Shown in pieces: positions 1-9,468 of a DNA stretch of 64,000 nt. Positions within the stretch are counted from its first letter, which is position 1, and the number at the start of each line of letters is the position of its first letter. Made by a program: the position numbers and the translations under genes. Source of the DNA: Nitrospirota bacterium (GTDB lineage: Bacteria; Nitrospirota; Nitrospiria; Nitrospirales; Nitrospiraceae); assembly GCA_030645475.1 (NCBI GenBank), contig JAUSMA010000020.1, positions 1-64,000 on the forward strand, in the 5' to 3' direction. Below the pieces are notes generated by a model. The model was not told the DNA's origin, did no database searches, and saw only the letters and a list, made by a program, of their open reading frames with translations.

Positions 1-79
1 GCCGGGATTGAACCGGCATGGTCCTTTTGGAACCGAGGGATTTTAAGTCCCTTGCGTCTGCCAATTTCGCCACTCCGGC
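1..79 (-). tRNA. tRNA-Leu(UAA), 3' end cut by window edge
   Basis: Read on the minus strand, the gene begins GCCGGAG at position 79 and runs through a D arm, an anticodon stem AGGGA/TCCCT with loop CTTAAAA (anticodon TAA), a long variable arm typical of leucine tRNAs, and a T arm with GGTTCAATCC. The closing acceptor strand lies before base 1, so the gene is incomplete here. The long variable arm and the UAA anticodon fix the identity as leucine. Confidence 0.93.
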
Positions 80-206
80 AGCAAAAGCCGCAGTGGCCGG
101 ACTCTAGCATCGGGGTCCAGGTCGGTCAAGGCCAGTGTTGCGGCGCAAACAGCCAGACTACAAGCTGTTTGCGCCATCAGTTTCTTCGCTGCGCGAACCG
201 CTTCAA

Positions 207-467
207 TTAGACCGCTTCAATCCGCGGTCTCTGCTCGTCCTTTTGGATAAGAGCCTTGCTGCGATCCATCACTTCTTTCACCCCGGATTGGACCGATCGG
301 CCCCAGCGAGTCGCCTGTAATTGGGCCTTCTTCGCATAACGACCGACATCACGCCTGGTTTCAACTCCCGTTTGCGGCGCAAAGAGTAATCCAATCCCCG
401 CTCCGATCACCGCCCCACCTGCCACCAACGCTGCAACCTTTGCGACCTGACGTCCCTGGTCTGACAT
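207..467 (-). CDS. YtxH-like small membrane protein
   Basis: An 86-residue protein. The start at 467 was chosen because AGGAGG sits at the right distance upstream; longer in-frame starts lack one. After a short polar N-terminus there is one hydrophobic, glycine-rich segment (VAALVAGGAVIGAGIGLLFAP, about residues 9-30), followed by a basic amphipathic tail with TRRDVGRYAKKA. The Gly-rich helix ending in LFAP-x-G is the pattern of the YtxH family, whose members are small single-pass proteins, often general-stress related, of unknown molecular role. It is transcribed divergently from lgt. Family assignment is by motif only. Confidence 0.75.
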   Translation of the reverse strand: MSDQGRQVAKVAALVAGGAVIGAGIGLLFAPQTGVETRRDVGRYAKKAQLQATRWGRSVQSGVKEVMDRSKALIQKDEQRPRIEAV

Positions 468-809
468 GGTGAACCTCCTTGAAACGGTTAAATGAGAAAC
501 ATGATTGTCGGCCCGCTGCACAGTCATGTATATGCTCTTCAGCAGTAACCATGCCAGACGAATAACCACGAAAATATCCCACAATTCGATGCTGTCTTCG
601 CCCGATGATTAAGAGTCATTAATTCTCAGTTGTGTTTTCCTCACAGATCGCAACACAGGCGTGACAGAAAACCAACATACGAAAGTATCAGTGGCCGCAA
701 ACTGGCCTCTAGCAACGATCAGAAGGCATATTCCCCGTCGTTCATCCACGTGCTTGCAATGATCAAGATCCTCACCTATTATCCTGCCAACAGGCCACAT
801 GAGGCATAC
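468..809. other. Intergenic region between ytxH-like gene and lgt
   Basis: About 340 bases lie between two divergent genes, so promoters for both must be here. I see no conserved RNA, repeat or convincing sigma-70 pair. Open frames that extend upstream of the chosen lgt start look non-conserved. Confidence 0.4.
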
Positions 810-1616
810 ATGAATATCTTGCACGCAATCCCCTACCCCTCCATCAGTCCCGTCTTTCTTGAGCTGGGGCCGCTCCAATTTCGCTGGTACGGTCTGATGT
901 ATCTGATCGGACTGACGGGCGCCTATTTTTTGATTATGCGTCGAGTGAGTTCGAAGGGACTGCCCCTCACAAAAGATCAAATCTACGATATGGTCGTGTG
1001 GGCTGCGTTAGGGGTCTTCATCGGAGGGCGGATCGGCTATACGCTTTTCTATAACTTTTCATACTACTCACAGCATCCGATCAAAATCCTCGCAGTCTGG
1101 GAGGGGGGGATGTCCTTCCACGGAGGCCTACTCGGCGTCATCGTCGCATTATTTTGGTTTAGTAAACGCCAGGGCATTCCTGCTTACACCGTCGCAGATT
1201 TAGCAGCAGCCGCCACCCCGATCGGGCTCGGGTTTGGGCGGCTCGGCAATTTCATCAATGGTGAATTGTACGGGCGAGCTACCGATGTCGACTGGTGCAT
1301 GGTGTTTCCAAATGGAGGGCCTGCCTGCCGCCACCCCTCTCAACTCTACGAGGCAGGTCTTGAGGGAATCTTGTTATTTACCGTCTTATGGATCATCGCG
1401 AAGACGATGCCGCCTCCTGGCACCCTCTTCTGGGGATTCATCGGCGGTTATGGCGTCTGCCGGATGATCGTGGAGTTCTTTCGCGAGCCGGACGCACACC
1501 TCGGATTCGTCCTAGGATCTTTCTCAATGGGCCAGCTTCTCTCTTTCCCCATGATCCTGGTTGGAGTCTTCATGCTTGTCCTCGGTTATCAGCGCCGAGC
1601 GCCACGACTGACTTAG
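810..1616 (+). CDS. lgt: Prolipoprotein diacylglyceryl transferase
   Basis: Lgt is the inner-membrane enzyme that transfers diacylglycerol from phosphatidylglycerol to the lipobox cysteine of prolipoproteins, the first step of lipoprotein maturation. The 268-residue product has the usual length and several hydrophobic helices. It carries the family signature GRLGNFINGELYGR (ORF positions 1237-1278), with the essential Arg/Asn/Glu cluster, and HPSQLYEA further on. The ATG at 810 is preceded by GAGG and starts a normal Lgt N-terminus; about 60 residues of possible upstream extension do not look like Lgt. Many lipoproteins and the later-acting lnt and lol genes occur in the same window. Confidence 0.96.
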   Translation: MNILHAIPYPSISPVFLELGPLQFRWYGLMYLIGLTGAYFLIMRRVSSKGLPLTKDQIYDMVVWAALGVFIGGRIGYTLFYNFSYYSQHPIKILAVWEGGMSFHGGLLGVIVALFWFSKRQGIPAYTVADLAAAATPIGLGFGRLGNFINGELYGRATDVDWCMVFPNGGPACRHPSQLYEAGLEGILLFTVLWIIAKTMPPPGTLFWGFIGGYGVCRMIVEFFREPDAHLGFVLGSFSMGQLLSFPMILVGVFMLVLGYQRRAPRLT

Positions 1617-1671
1617 TAGACGACCAAGACTCTCGGCTCACTATTCCGCAGAGTGTGAGGCTATCTAGCCT

Positions 1672-1796
1672 CAGGATGCTCAAAAAGACCGTCCAGCAAG
1701 GCCGCAGACGAGTCGAAACCGGAGGCGTACCCTCAGGGGTACGTTGAGGATTTCGATGAGGCGAGAACGACGCTGGCGGACTTTTTCAGCATCCTG
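1672..1796. repeat. Palindromic intergenic element, copy A
   Basis: This is a 125-bp imperfect palindrome starting CAGGATGCTCAAAAAG and ending CTTTTTCAGCATCCTG. Its centre is a GTACCCTCAGGGGTAC-type inner palindrome. It lies between the convergent genes lgt and the zincin, and its last base abuts the zincin stop codon at 1797. Four relatives occur at 26155-26278, 50513-50622, 51518-51640 and 62734-62955. Confidence 0.9.
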
Positions 1797-2183
1797 TCAG
1801 TACGGCATCTCCTCGTCATCGAGCCCGACATGGTGTCCCAGTTCATGGACCACCGTGTCGCGAACCTCAAGAATCACTTCGGCCTTAGTCCGGCAGAGGC
1901 GCAAAATTGGCCCTCGATAGATGGCAATACGGGCCGGAAGCTCACCGCCGGGCTGGAAGAATGAGGTCTCGTCGATCGGGATCCCTTGATACAGCCCCAG
2001 TAGATCGTCTTCTGATTCCAATTCAAGATCCTTCAGGACTTCGACAGAAGGCTCTTCCTCGACCACGATGGAGACTTCTTCGGCGAGCGATGCAAATGGC
2101 GGCGGCAATTCAGCGAGCGCCTCCTGGATCCAGGCCTCGAATTCTTCCGGCGAAACAGACAATGGCCGTGGGGAACGTGACAT
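1797..2183 (-). CDS. Zincin-like metallopeptidase family protein (PF06262-type)
   Basis: A 128-residue protein. Its C-terminal part holds VVHELGHHVGLDDEEM, an HExxH zinc-binding motif (HELGH) with a third histidine/aspartate ligand region close behind. This layout, together with an N-terminal helical part (FEAWIQEALAELP) and an IYRGPI strand, fits the small 'possibl zinc metallo-peptidase' family PF06262 (DUF1025). Members are usually 110-140 residues, and their substrate is unknown. It is downstream of the TPR lipoprotein and addBA on the same strand, and its stop codon directly touches palindromic element A, which may end transcription here. Confidence 0.82.
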   Translation of the reverse strand: MSRSPRPLSVSPEEFEAWIQEALAELPPPFASLAEEVSIVVEEEPSVEVLKDLELESEDDLLGLYQGIPIDETSFFQPGGELPARIAIYRGPILRLCRTKAEVILEVRDTVVHELGHHVGLDDEEMPY

Positions 2184-2204
2184 CGCAGGAATTCCTCGCG
2201 ATGG

Positions 2205-2609
2205 CTAATAGGGCTTAGGATCTAGATACGATTTCTTGCTGAGGTCATCGTTGAAGGTACGCGCACGAAGGGGCGGTGCATCCCAGATAACCTTGTTCCC
2301 TGGGGCCAGACTCGCTGCTTCCATGTAATGCTTCTTGGCTTCGGCGGTCTTGCCTGCACGATGAAGAGTCGCCGCTAAATTATAATGTGCTTCAGCCAAT
2401 GTCGGCTCGGTGGCGATGGCTTGACGATAGATCTGCTCAGCCTCGGCCCACTTCTGCTCTGCGAACAACGCATTGCCCTTATCGAGTTGCGTTGCCACGA
2501 CAGGAGAGACTCCTGCAGGAGCCTGCAATACTGTGAGCGGCTTCGATAGCGGACTTGTGCAAGCTGTGAGGAACCATACTGCAATGACACTGACAAATCT
2601 GGCGTTCAT
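2205..2609 (-). CDS. TPR-repeat lipoprotein
   Basis: A 134-residue lipoprotein. The start at 2609 was chosen because GGAGGAGG lies just upstream. The signal peptide ends in the lipobox FLTAC, so the mature protein would begin at that cysteine and be lipid-anchored. The mature part holds two tetratricopeptide-like helical repeats (GNALFAEQKWAEAEQIYRQA and LAEAHYNLAATLHRAGKTAEAKKHY), which normally mediate protein-protein contacts. It starts within 15 bases of the addA stop and may be the last-but-one gene of the addBA transcript. Function is not predictable beyond a scaffold role. Confidence 0.8.
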   Translation of the reverse strand: MNARFVSVIAVWFLTACTSPLSKPLTVLQAPAGVSPVVATQLDKGNALFAEQKWAEAEQIYRQAIATEPTLAEAHYNLAATLHRAGKTAEAKKHYMEAASLAPGNKVIWDAPPLRARTFNDDLSKKSYLDPKPY

Positions 2610-2622
2610 GAGCAGCCTCCTC

Positions 2623-5600
2623 CTAGACATTCACGGCGATACCTGGCCGTAAGAAAATAAACTGAAACGAAAGAGACGACAAACCTAACGCACTCGCGAC
2701 GGCACGCGAATATCTGTCCGCTTGGGACCGATAGCGATCGGCCCTGGTCTGGGCATCAGCCGCTGCCACATCGTCCGTCTTATAGTCGGCAATCCAGATC
2801 CGGTCGTCAAGCCGGTAAATCACGTCTATCACCCCTTCCATCATCTGATCCTCTCCCACAGGCATGACGAAAGGGACTTCTCGTCCCAGCACCGTCGCAC
2901 GTTGCAGCCTTGCGTAGGGCTCTGCTGAACGAAAGTTTTCAAAAAGATCGGTGAGATCCTCCATCACGGCAGCCATCAATTGAGGATGATCCTGTGCGAC
3001 ATAACGACGACAGGCCTGTTCAATCACCACACCGATGTCGAAACGAGGCCTCGTAAAATCCCACTGTTCGAGCACCGCATGAGCACAGACTCCGATCAAG
3101 CGGGCCAGATCAGCATCACGCGTAGAGACCGTCCGAGGCAACTGGGTCTCGGGCTTGCTACCTACCAGACCAGACGGAGTCAGTCGTCGCGGCGTCATTC
3201 GGCGCTGCTCCCACTCGACCTGCCGCGCCTGGCGACGAATCAGAATCGGGCCAAGGGCAGGAGCAGGAGCGACCGCCAATCGCGGCTCCGGCTTATGACG
3301 TCTCGCGGCCACCGTGGCCTGCGTGATGACACGCGTGAGGCGGCTTGTTCCGATGCAAATCTGCCCATCCATCGATGACGTCGGCTCACCCGATAGTGCC
3401 TCACCGAGCAGAGAAAGGACCGTGTCATGTCCCGGCTTGCTGGTCTGTCCACCTGATAACACCAGCAGATCCCGCGCCCTGGTCATCCCGACATAGAGCA
3501 GTCGTCTCTGCTCTGCCTCTTCCCGCGCCGCCATCTTCATGTCCACCAGCAGGGCTCCGAGGTTCGACTGGCCTCCCATCTGCAGGCTATAACAGCGACT
3601 CGACCAATCATGATGGATGGACGGTCCCTTGCGGAGATTCTTGGAACCCTGGTGCAGGCCGGGAAGAATGACCACAGGAAATTCCAATCCTTTGGCCTTA
3701 TGGATGGTCAACACTCGAACGGCGTCGAGTGATTCCTCGGCCAACGCGCTCTCTGCCTCATCGGGCTGTTCATCCACCCTGGTCATCATTAAGTCGACGA
3801 ACCCGGTCAACGTCAGATGGGGACGGTCGGCCAATGCTTCGGCCATATCTCTGGTCTTTCGTAAATTGGCTACGGCTTGCTCACCGTGGAGCGATGCCGC
3901 GGCCAACTCGAGAACCGGCAATCGTTCGAAGATCAAATCAATGGCGTCAGGCACAGGCCTCACAGGCGCGAGCTGATGCAGCTCGGCCAATCGCTCGTAG
4001 AGCTGCGTCACCATCTTCGCCTGGGGATGGTTCCAGCCCGACAGCCGTTCTCGTTGCTGATAGTCCAACCCCTCTACCTGTTGGAGAGCCAGTAGGTCCC
4101 CGTCCGCCATACCGCCCAGGGGTGAGCGTAAGACCCCGACTAACGCTATCGTATCGTGCGGGTTGTCGATGACCCGGAGGAGGTTGACCACATCGATAAT
4201 TTCCTGCCGCCGATAGAAATGTTTTTCCCCGTCGGTGATATAGGCAATGTCATAACGACGAAGGGCATCGAGATAGACCTGTGCCTGGGTCAACTTTCTG
4301 AAGATCAGGGCAATGTGGCCCGGTTGGAGCGGGCCTTCGCGGCGGTCGCGATCTGTGACGGTCGTACCGACGAGAAGCTCCACCTTCAGCCAACGCGCCA
4401 GCGCTTCCGCCTCCGCCCTGGTTGCGGTCTGCACATCGAATTCCTCTTCGTCCTCTCCCGGCGTGACCAGTCGAAGTTGCGCCCCCGAGACTGAGACTTC
4501 CGGCTTTCGTAGAGGCCTTGCGGCCAGCCGTTCATTGGCCGGTTGAACATGTTCCGTCGCGTGAAAGAGCCGGTCGAAGACATTGTTCACCACATCGAGC
4601 ACAGCCCCGTCACTGCGAAAGTTCGTGACCAGGGAATAGACGCCTCCCCCGCCCGCTCGAATTTTCTCCACGACCCGTTCGAAGGCTTCGATATCGGCCC
4701 GGCGAAAGGCATAGATCGATTGTTTGGGATCCCCCACGATAAATAATTTCCCCGGTTCCAAGTCGACGTCTTGCCACGCAGTCTGATGGCTGCCAGCCCG
4801 TTCACCGAGGTAGAGGATGATCTCGTACTGGACCGGATCCGTGTCCTGAAACTCATCGACCAGAATCGCACGATAGGTCTGCTTGATCCTGGCGCGGACA
4901 GCCGGATGGTCGCGCAGGAGGGTTTTGGCTCGAGCCAGCAACCCGTCAAATGCGATCCACCCGGAGGTGTGAAACCCCTGGCGGACCTGATCCAGAAATG
5001 GCCGGACGAGCGTGACCACCTCTTGAAAGTAGGCCTGGTTCACCGTCAGAAGTTGTTGAGCGAGTCCGATAATCGATGCCGTCTCCTGGAACGTACCTTC
5101 ATCCCATCCGGCAGGCGGCTTCCCCAGATCTTTCTCCAGAACAGCCCGTTCATCCTGAGCCAAGTCATCGAGCCTTAACGGCCCTCTCTCAAGCAAGAGT
5201 GCCAGCAACTGCACCGCTGCCGCGAGCATCTGTTCCGCCTTACGCCGTTTAGGTCGATCCTGTGCAGCAAGAATCGTGGTCGCACGACCATGGGTTGCCA
5301 CAACCCAATCACGAAAGGCGCCATCCAGAGAGTCGGATCGACATTGACGTTCCAGCTCATCCAGATCGACAAAGTCCCCGGCGAGAGCGGCCGTAAACTG
5401 CTGGAGATCGTCGAGGGAGGCCCCGGCAAGGACCAGCCGCCAGCGGGCATGCTGTGGTCCGTCTGATCCGAGCTCATCGTCCAGCCAACGATCCCAACTT
5501 GAGTAAAACAGTTCCTTGAAGCGAGACCCGTCATCCTCTTGAAATGATGGGTCTACTCCAGACTCTAGCGGATGGAGCCGCAGGAGGTGCGCGGCGAAAC

Positions 5601-5973
5601 TATGCAAGGTGCCGATCTGCGCCTTCTCCATCTGCTCAAGCGCCGTCTTGGCCCGCTCGGCCACTTGTTCAGCCGAGAGATGATAACGGGTCCGGAAGGT
5701 GGCGCTCAGATCATCGGCCTGCTCAGTCAGGCGAAGGAGCTGCGCACGGAGCCGCTGCTTCATTTCAGTGGCGGCTTTATTAGTAAAGGTGAGGGCGACA
5801 ACCTCCGTGATGGCCAAGGGGTTCGGCTCTCTCAGCAGCAAGTTGAGGATGCGATTAACGAGGATCGTGGTCTTGCCGGTTCCGGCTCCTGCCACCACCA
5901 CGACATTACGATCCCACGTGGTCTCTGCCAGGAGCCGATCCTGGGAGTCCGTCAATGTCAACGACTCACTCAT
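2623..5973 (-). CDS. addA: AddA-like UvrD-family helicase/nuclease
   Basis: A 1116-residue protein with superfamily 1A helicase motifs in order: Walker A GAGTGKTT (residues 29-36), motif II LVDEFQDTDP, motif IV NFRSD, motif V TIHKAKGLEFP, and motif VI YVGMTRARDLL. The C-terminal 150 residues carry a RecB-type PD-(D/E)xK nuclease core, seen as EGVIDVIYR followed by WIADYKTDD. In AddAB complexes this subunit unwinds and cuts one strand of broken DNA ends, preparing them for RecA. The start overlaps the end of the addB-like gene by 8 bases, indicating translational coupling. RecB is an alternative label, but the AddB-like partner and the absence of recC/recD favour AddA. Confidence 0.9.
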   Translation of the reverse strand: MSESLTLTDSQDRLLAETTWDRNVVVVAGAGTGKTTILVNRILNLLLREPNPLAITEVVALTFTNKAATEMKQRLRAQLLRLTEQADDLSATFRTRYHLSAEQVAERAKTALEQMEKAQIGTLHSFAAHLLRLHPLESGVDPSFQEDDGSRFKELFYSSWDRWLDDELGSDGPQHARWRLVLAGASLDDLQQFTAALAGDFVDLDELERQCRSDSLDGAFRDWVVATHGRATTILAAQDRPKRRKAEQMLAAAVQLLALLLERGPLRLDDLAQDERAVLEKDLGKPPAGWDEGTFQETASIIGLAQQLLTVNQAYFQEVVTLVRPFLDQVRQGFHTSGWIAFDGLLARAKTLLRDHPAVRARIKQTYRAILVDEFQDTDPVQYEIILYLGERAGSHQTAWQDVDLEPGKLFIVGDPKQSIYAFRRADIEAFERVVEKIRAGGGGVYSLVTNFRSDGAVLDVVNNVFDRLFHATEHVQPANERLAARPLRKPEVSVSGAQLRLVTPGEDEEEFDVQTATRAEAEALARWLKVELLVGTTVTDRDRREGPLQPGHIALIFRKLTQAQVYLDALRRYDIAYITDGEKHFYRRQEIIDVVNLLRVIDNPHDTIALVGVLRSPLGGMADGDLLALQQVEGLDYQQRERLSGWNHPQAKMVTQLYERLAELHQLAPVRPVPDAIDLIFERLPVLELAAASLHGEQAVANLRKTRDMAEALADRPHLTLTGFVDLMMTRVDEQPDEAESALAEESLDAVRVLTIHKAKGLEFPVVILPGLHQGSKNLRKGPSIHHDWSSRCYSLQMGGQSNLGALLVDMKMAAREEAEQRRLLYVGMTRARDLLVLSGGQTSKPGHDTVLSLLGEALSGEPTSSMDGQICIGTSRLTRVITQATVAARRHKPEPRLAVAPAPALGPILIRRQARQVEWEQRRMTPRRLTPSGLVGSKPETQLPRTVSTRDADLARLIGVCAHAVLEQWDFTRPRFDIGVVIEQACRRYVAQDHPQLMAAVMEDLTDLFENFRSAEPYARLQRATVLGREVPFVMPVGEDQMMEGVIDVIYRLDDRIWIADYKTDDVAAADAQTRADRYRSQADRYSRAVASALGLSSLSFQFIFLRPGIAVNV

Positions 5974-8900
5974 CCTGTACTTTCTGCTTTCTCAACTTGC
6001 GTAAGACTCGGGCCTGTGGTGAACGATAGGAACGCCACCAGGCCATGGCATCATGGCGTCGACAGGCACCGGAGAACTCGCAGTAGTCGCAATAGCCATC
6101 GGGGAGAATAAAAAATTCTCTGTTCGCGATACCCTGGATCAATGTGGAGAGGGTCTGCCCGATCAGAGCACCGGTGTGGCCGGTCCAGAGTCCGGCCTCA
6201 AACGTCGAGCGGGAAATCTGCTGCTTCCATTGCGGAGCCAGAAAGAGCAATTGCACCTCGGCTGCGGCTGGTAGCGACGGCAGCGTCATGCGAGCATACA
6301 GCGGTGGTTGCAGCCGGAATCCGCGCACCGCCGACAGGGCGAGGTTTCGATCCACAGGGCTGATCTCATTTCCCTGCTTAAATTTATAGTCCACGATACG
6401 AAGCGCCAGCGGCTCAGACCGATAATCGACACGGTCCAAGGTCCCGTGAATCTTCAGGGAAACCGCTGGCCCATCGGATTCCAACTGGACGATTCCTTGA
6501 GCTGCCGCCTCAAACGCAACGGGACGGAATCCGGTTGCCAGATATTCTGCCTGATCGGAGGCGACTGCGGCCGACACCAACTCTGTCACCTGCTCACAGG
6601 CCAAGGTCCAGAGTAACGCGTGCCCCGTCCCCTGGCTTGCAGCATGGGCGGCAAAGCGATCGAGGACGGCTTCATGCACCGTGGATCGCACCATGGCCTC
6701 GGTCAGCGGTCCATCAGGCCACTTGAGCAACACCAGTCTCTCATAACTCAGCCGAAGGGATTCATGAACCAGGCTCCCGATCGTTAAGGGAGGCAGATGG
6801 TCCTGCTGAAGCCGTCGCACAGGCTCCAACCTGAGAACTTTATCCGCGAAATATTGGAAGGGGCAGGTCGCATAGCGTTCTAACGCTGTCGGCGAGAAAC
6901 TCCGTCTCGCAGCAACCGGTGACGTTGCGGCCTGCGCTCCGATGATCCCGTCGAACGGACCGAGCTCCGGGGATTCCCGCTCAATGATCTTCAGGGTTGC
7001 GAGGCCCTGCTCAAAGAGACGCTGGTCCCGCCCCATGGCCTCAAGTACCGGTCCTGCATCGTGGCCCTGCAAGAGGCAACCCAGGGTCAACTCCTCGGCC
7101 GGTAAGAGGTCTTGAATCGAGGGCTGCTCACTGATCCGCTGAGTCAGCCGTCGAGGGACCGCTTCTTCCGGCTTTCCGACAAATCGTGGATCGCGCATCG
7201 CCATGGCAATGAAGCCGGACGGCGCCATGACTCGCCCTGCTTCATCGGCTCGCTGGTACGACAGATACAGTCGATTGGTGGCCGAACGGCTGAGGAGTTC
7301 AAATAACAGGACTTCTTCCTCATGCCCGGCTAACTTCTCATCGATCTTATAGCCCAATGTCGATTCCAACACGACGCGTTGGCGGTCACGCAGAAAGGGG
7401 TCTTCACGGACATATCGCGGAAAGAGTTTTTCATTCATGCCAAGCACAAAGAGCGCTCGGACGGTCCTGCCACGAGCCGTCATGGCATCCAGCACCTGAA
7501 CTCCCTGGTGCCGCTCCTCATCGATCGGTATGCGGGTTTCGTCTAATACCCGTTGGAATAATTCAACCCACTCCCTCCACGAGAGGTCCCCTCCTAGCGG
7601 ATCCAATTCACGCAGCCGGTCCAGCACGGATCGTATTAGCGAACCAATCTTGGTGAGATCGGACGGTTCGGGTGACTCACGCGACGACACGTCTGACAGG
7701 CCAGGCACAGGCACATGAGATTGCACCAGCATGAAGAAGGCTTCGGTCAATGTGCCGATTGATCCTTCCGCCGGGAGCGCCTGGCAATCCTGAATCAATC
7801 GCGACACAAGCTCCCACAAATACGTGAGCTGAGGAGCCTGGCCTGTCTCGCCTCTTGTCTGGTCGTACTCGTCACGCGCTGCCGCTGCATCGTGGAGAAT
7901 CGACGAACTGGCCGACTCCGCCAACCGTCTCCACTCTGCCGCCCCTTTCGTAATACCCAAGGTGTAAACGAGGGAACGCCAGATATCTGGCCGAAAATCG
8001 CCTGTCGAGGAATCGGATCCCGGTATACGGTAGAAGGGCGACGTGACCACATCCAGCATGGCGGAACGGTCGAAATCATTCAGCGGGAGCGAGGCTAGGC
8101 GCAAGAGGGTTTTGATCAATGGTTCACGCGACAGCGGCTTCCCTGCCGTTGTCGTGAATGGCACCAGATGATGATCGAACACCGATTGCAGCCTGGCCTG
8201 GTAAGGCTCCAGCGTGCGGGCCACCACACCGATCTCGTCGAAACGATAGCCGTTCACCTCGACCAAGGTCAGGATCTCACGACAGACTGTCGCTAACTCC
8301 TCCTCGACCCCGATCACATGTGTGACGGAGAGTTCGACCCGTTCCAATGTGGCGGTGGGGTCCCCTTTCCCGCTCCGATCCTCATGGCTATTCGCTAGTG
8401 GAAGAAGATGACGCTCGAAAAATTGGCGCGCAAAGAAATAGGCCGGGGAGTTCTGTAGCGGAAAGTACAGCGTCGTCGGGGCGGCACGGATTACCGATTC
8501 AAAAAACGAGAGCTGGACCTGCGAGAGGTCGTAGAAGCCGTAGTAGAACAGGCGTTGCATTCCACGAAGGAACGGAGAACCGGAGAGATCCCGTCCGAGT
8601 GTGGCCGCCAGGTCATCGGGGGAACCAATCCCGAGCGATCGGCTGGCCTCCATGGTTGCGGCATGCAGGGTGAACAGTGCACGGAGCCAGGTTCGATCGT
8701 CTTCCTCGAATACCCCTTCCGAGAGCGCGTTCAAGGCAGTCGCCGGCTCGACCACCGCATCTTTCAAGTCGCGGACTGTCGCCCACAGACCTTTCCACGT
8801 TCCTGGTGAAGCCGGCAATCGCGTGAGCGGCTCGAGCCCGGGAAGCTGACGCCGAATCACCTGCCGCACCAATTGTTCGAAGAAGAAATCATCGACCAGT

Positions 8901-9169
8901 TGCAAGGGAGAAGCGGAACCGGCCTCGGCCGCCCCCGCACAATCATCACGCAATCGGAGGGCAAGCTGGTGGAACGTCAGGAAATGGATATTGAGGAAGG
9001 CTCTCGGCTCGTGATGCGTGAGGGACTGTTTCAGCTGTTCGACGAGAGCGGCCGAGGGGACAATGACGGCGAGCGGAGCAAATGGATGATCGGCCTTACA
9101 GGAGCGGATATCCTCGACGAAGGCACGATCAAGTGCTGGATGAAAAGGTCCGGTGACGATGCGAAGCAT
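5966..9169 (-). CDS. addB: AddB-like nuclease/inactivated helicase subunit
   Basis: A 1067-residue partner of AddA. The C-terminus holds a PD-(D/E)xK nuclease core (LRIVDYKFKQG) bracketed by cysteines: one in YATCPFQYF and three in the terminal YCDYCEFSGACR. This is the arrangement that forms the 4Fe-4S 'iron staple' in AddB. The N-terminal helicase-like half begins IVTGPFHPALDRAFVEDI, with no recognisable Walker A loop, so it is probably not an ATPase. The central part contains REMNEK-like GMNEKLFPR and SYQRADEAGR segments common in AddB. It is the first gene of the operon, followed by addA with an 8-base overlap. No Shine-Dalgarno is obvious before the ATG at 9169. Confidence 0.87.
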   Translation of the reverse strand: MLRIVTGPFHPALDRAFVEDIRSCKADHPFAPLAVIVPSAALVEQLKQSLTHHEPRAFLNIHFLTFHQLALRLRDDCAGAAEAGSASPLQLVDDFFFEQLVRQVIRRQLPGLEPLTRLPASPGTWKGLWATVRDLKDAVVEPATALNALSEGVFEEDDRTWLRALFTLHAATMEASRSLGIGSPDDLAATLGRDLSGSPFLRGMQRLFYYGFYDLSQVQLSFFESVIRAAPTTLYFPLQNSPAYFFARQFFERHLLPLANSHEDRSGKGDPTATLERVELSVTHVIGVEEELATVCREILTLVEVNGYRFDEIGVVARTLEPYQARLQSVFDHHLVPFTTTAGKPLSREPLIKTLLRLASLPLNDFDRSAMLDVVTSPFYRIPGSDSSTGDFRPDIWRSLVYTLGITKGAAEWRRLAESASSSILHDAAAARDEYDQTRGETGQAPQLTYLWELVSRLIQDCQALPAEGSIGTLTEAFFMLVQSHVPVPGLSDVSSRESPEPSDLTKIGSLIRSVLDRLRELDPLGGDLSWREWVELFQRVLDETRIPIDEERHQGVQVLDAMTARGRTVRALFVLGMNEKLFPRYVREDPFLRDRQRVVLESTLGYKIDEKLAGHEEEVLLFELLSRSATNRLYLSYQRADEAGRVMAPSGFIAMAMRDPRFVGKPEEAVPRRLTQRISEQPSIQDLLPAEELTLGCLLQGHDAGPVLEAMGRDQRLFEQGLATLKIIERESPELGPFDGIIGAQAATSPVAARRSFSPTALERYATCPFQYFADKVLRLEPVRRLQQDHLPPLTIGSLVHESLRLSYERLVLLKWPDGPLTEAMVRSTVHEAVLDRFAAHAASQGTGHALLWTLACEQVTELVSAAVASDQAEYLATGFRPVAFEAAAQGIVQLESDGPAVSLKIHGTLDRVDYRSEPLALRIVDYKFKQGNEISPVDRNLALSAVRGFRLQPPLYARMTLPSLPAAAEVQLLFLAPQWKQQISRSTFEAGLWTGHTGALIGQTLSTLIQGIANREFFILPDGYCDYCEFSGACRRHDAMAWWRSYRSPQARVLRKLRKQKVQDE

Positions 9170-9288
9170 GTTTGAGGATATGGCAAAAGGTGCGTGGCAA
9201 GGGGCAAAAGGGGAACTACTAGAGAAGAGTTCGGACGGACAGTGCGTGCGTCATCTCTCGCCCCTAGCCCCTAGCCGCAAACCTCGTC

Positions 9289-9453
9289 TTAGCCCGTTTC
9301 AGGCCCCAACAACTCGCCGTTACAATCCACGCAGCACCAGCCGCCATCGATGAATCCCATCGATTCACCGCACATCGGGCACTCAGGCGGAGGCCCCTTA
9401 TCGAGGACCGGGAGCACGGGTAATTCAAAATCGTCGTCGTCGTCATCAACCAT
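9289..9453 (-). CDS. 54-residue acidic zinc-ribbon protein
   Basis: A short reading frame of 54 codons lying directly after the thioredoxin-like gene, in the same frame. It starts with MV followed by six consecutive aspartates. It then has CPMCG and, after 14 residues, CCVDCNGE, giving a plausible four-cysteine zinc ribbon. The coding pattern (two CxxC knuckles, invariant glycine after the first) is unlikely by chance. The ATG lies 12 codon-lengths or fewer from the upstream stop and is preceded only by a purine stretch (GAGAAAGA) as a possible ribosome site. The function is unknown. It may be co-transcribed with the thioredoxin-like gene. Confidence 0.6.
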   Translation of the reverse strand: MVDDDDDDFELPVLPVLDKGPPPECPMCGESMGFIDGGWCCVDCNGELLGPETG

Positions 9454-9468
9454 GGGAGGATCTTTCTC

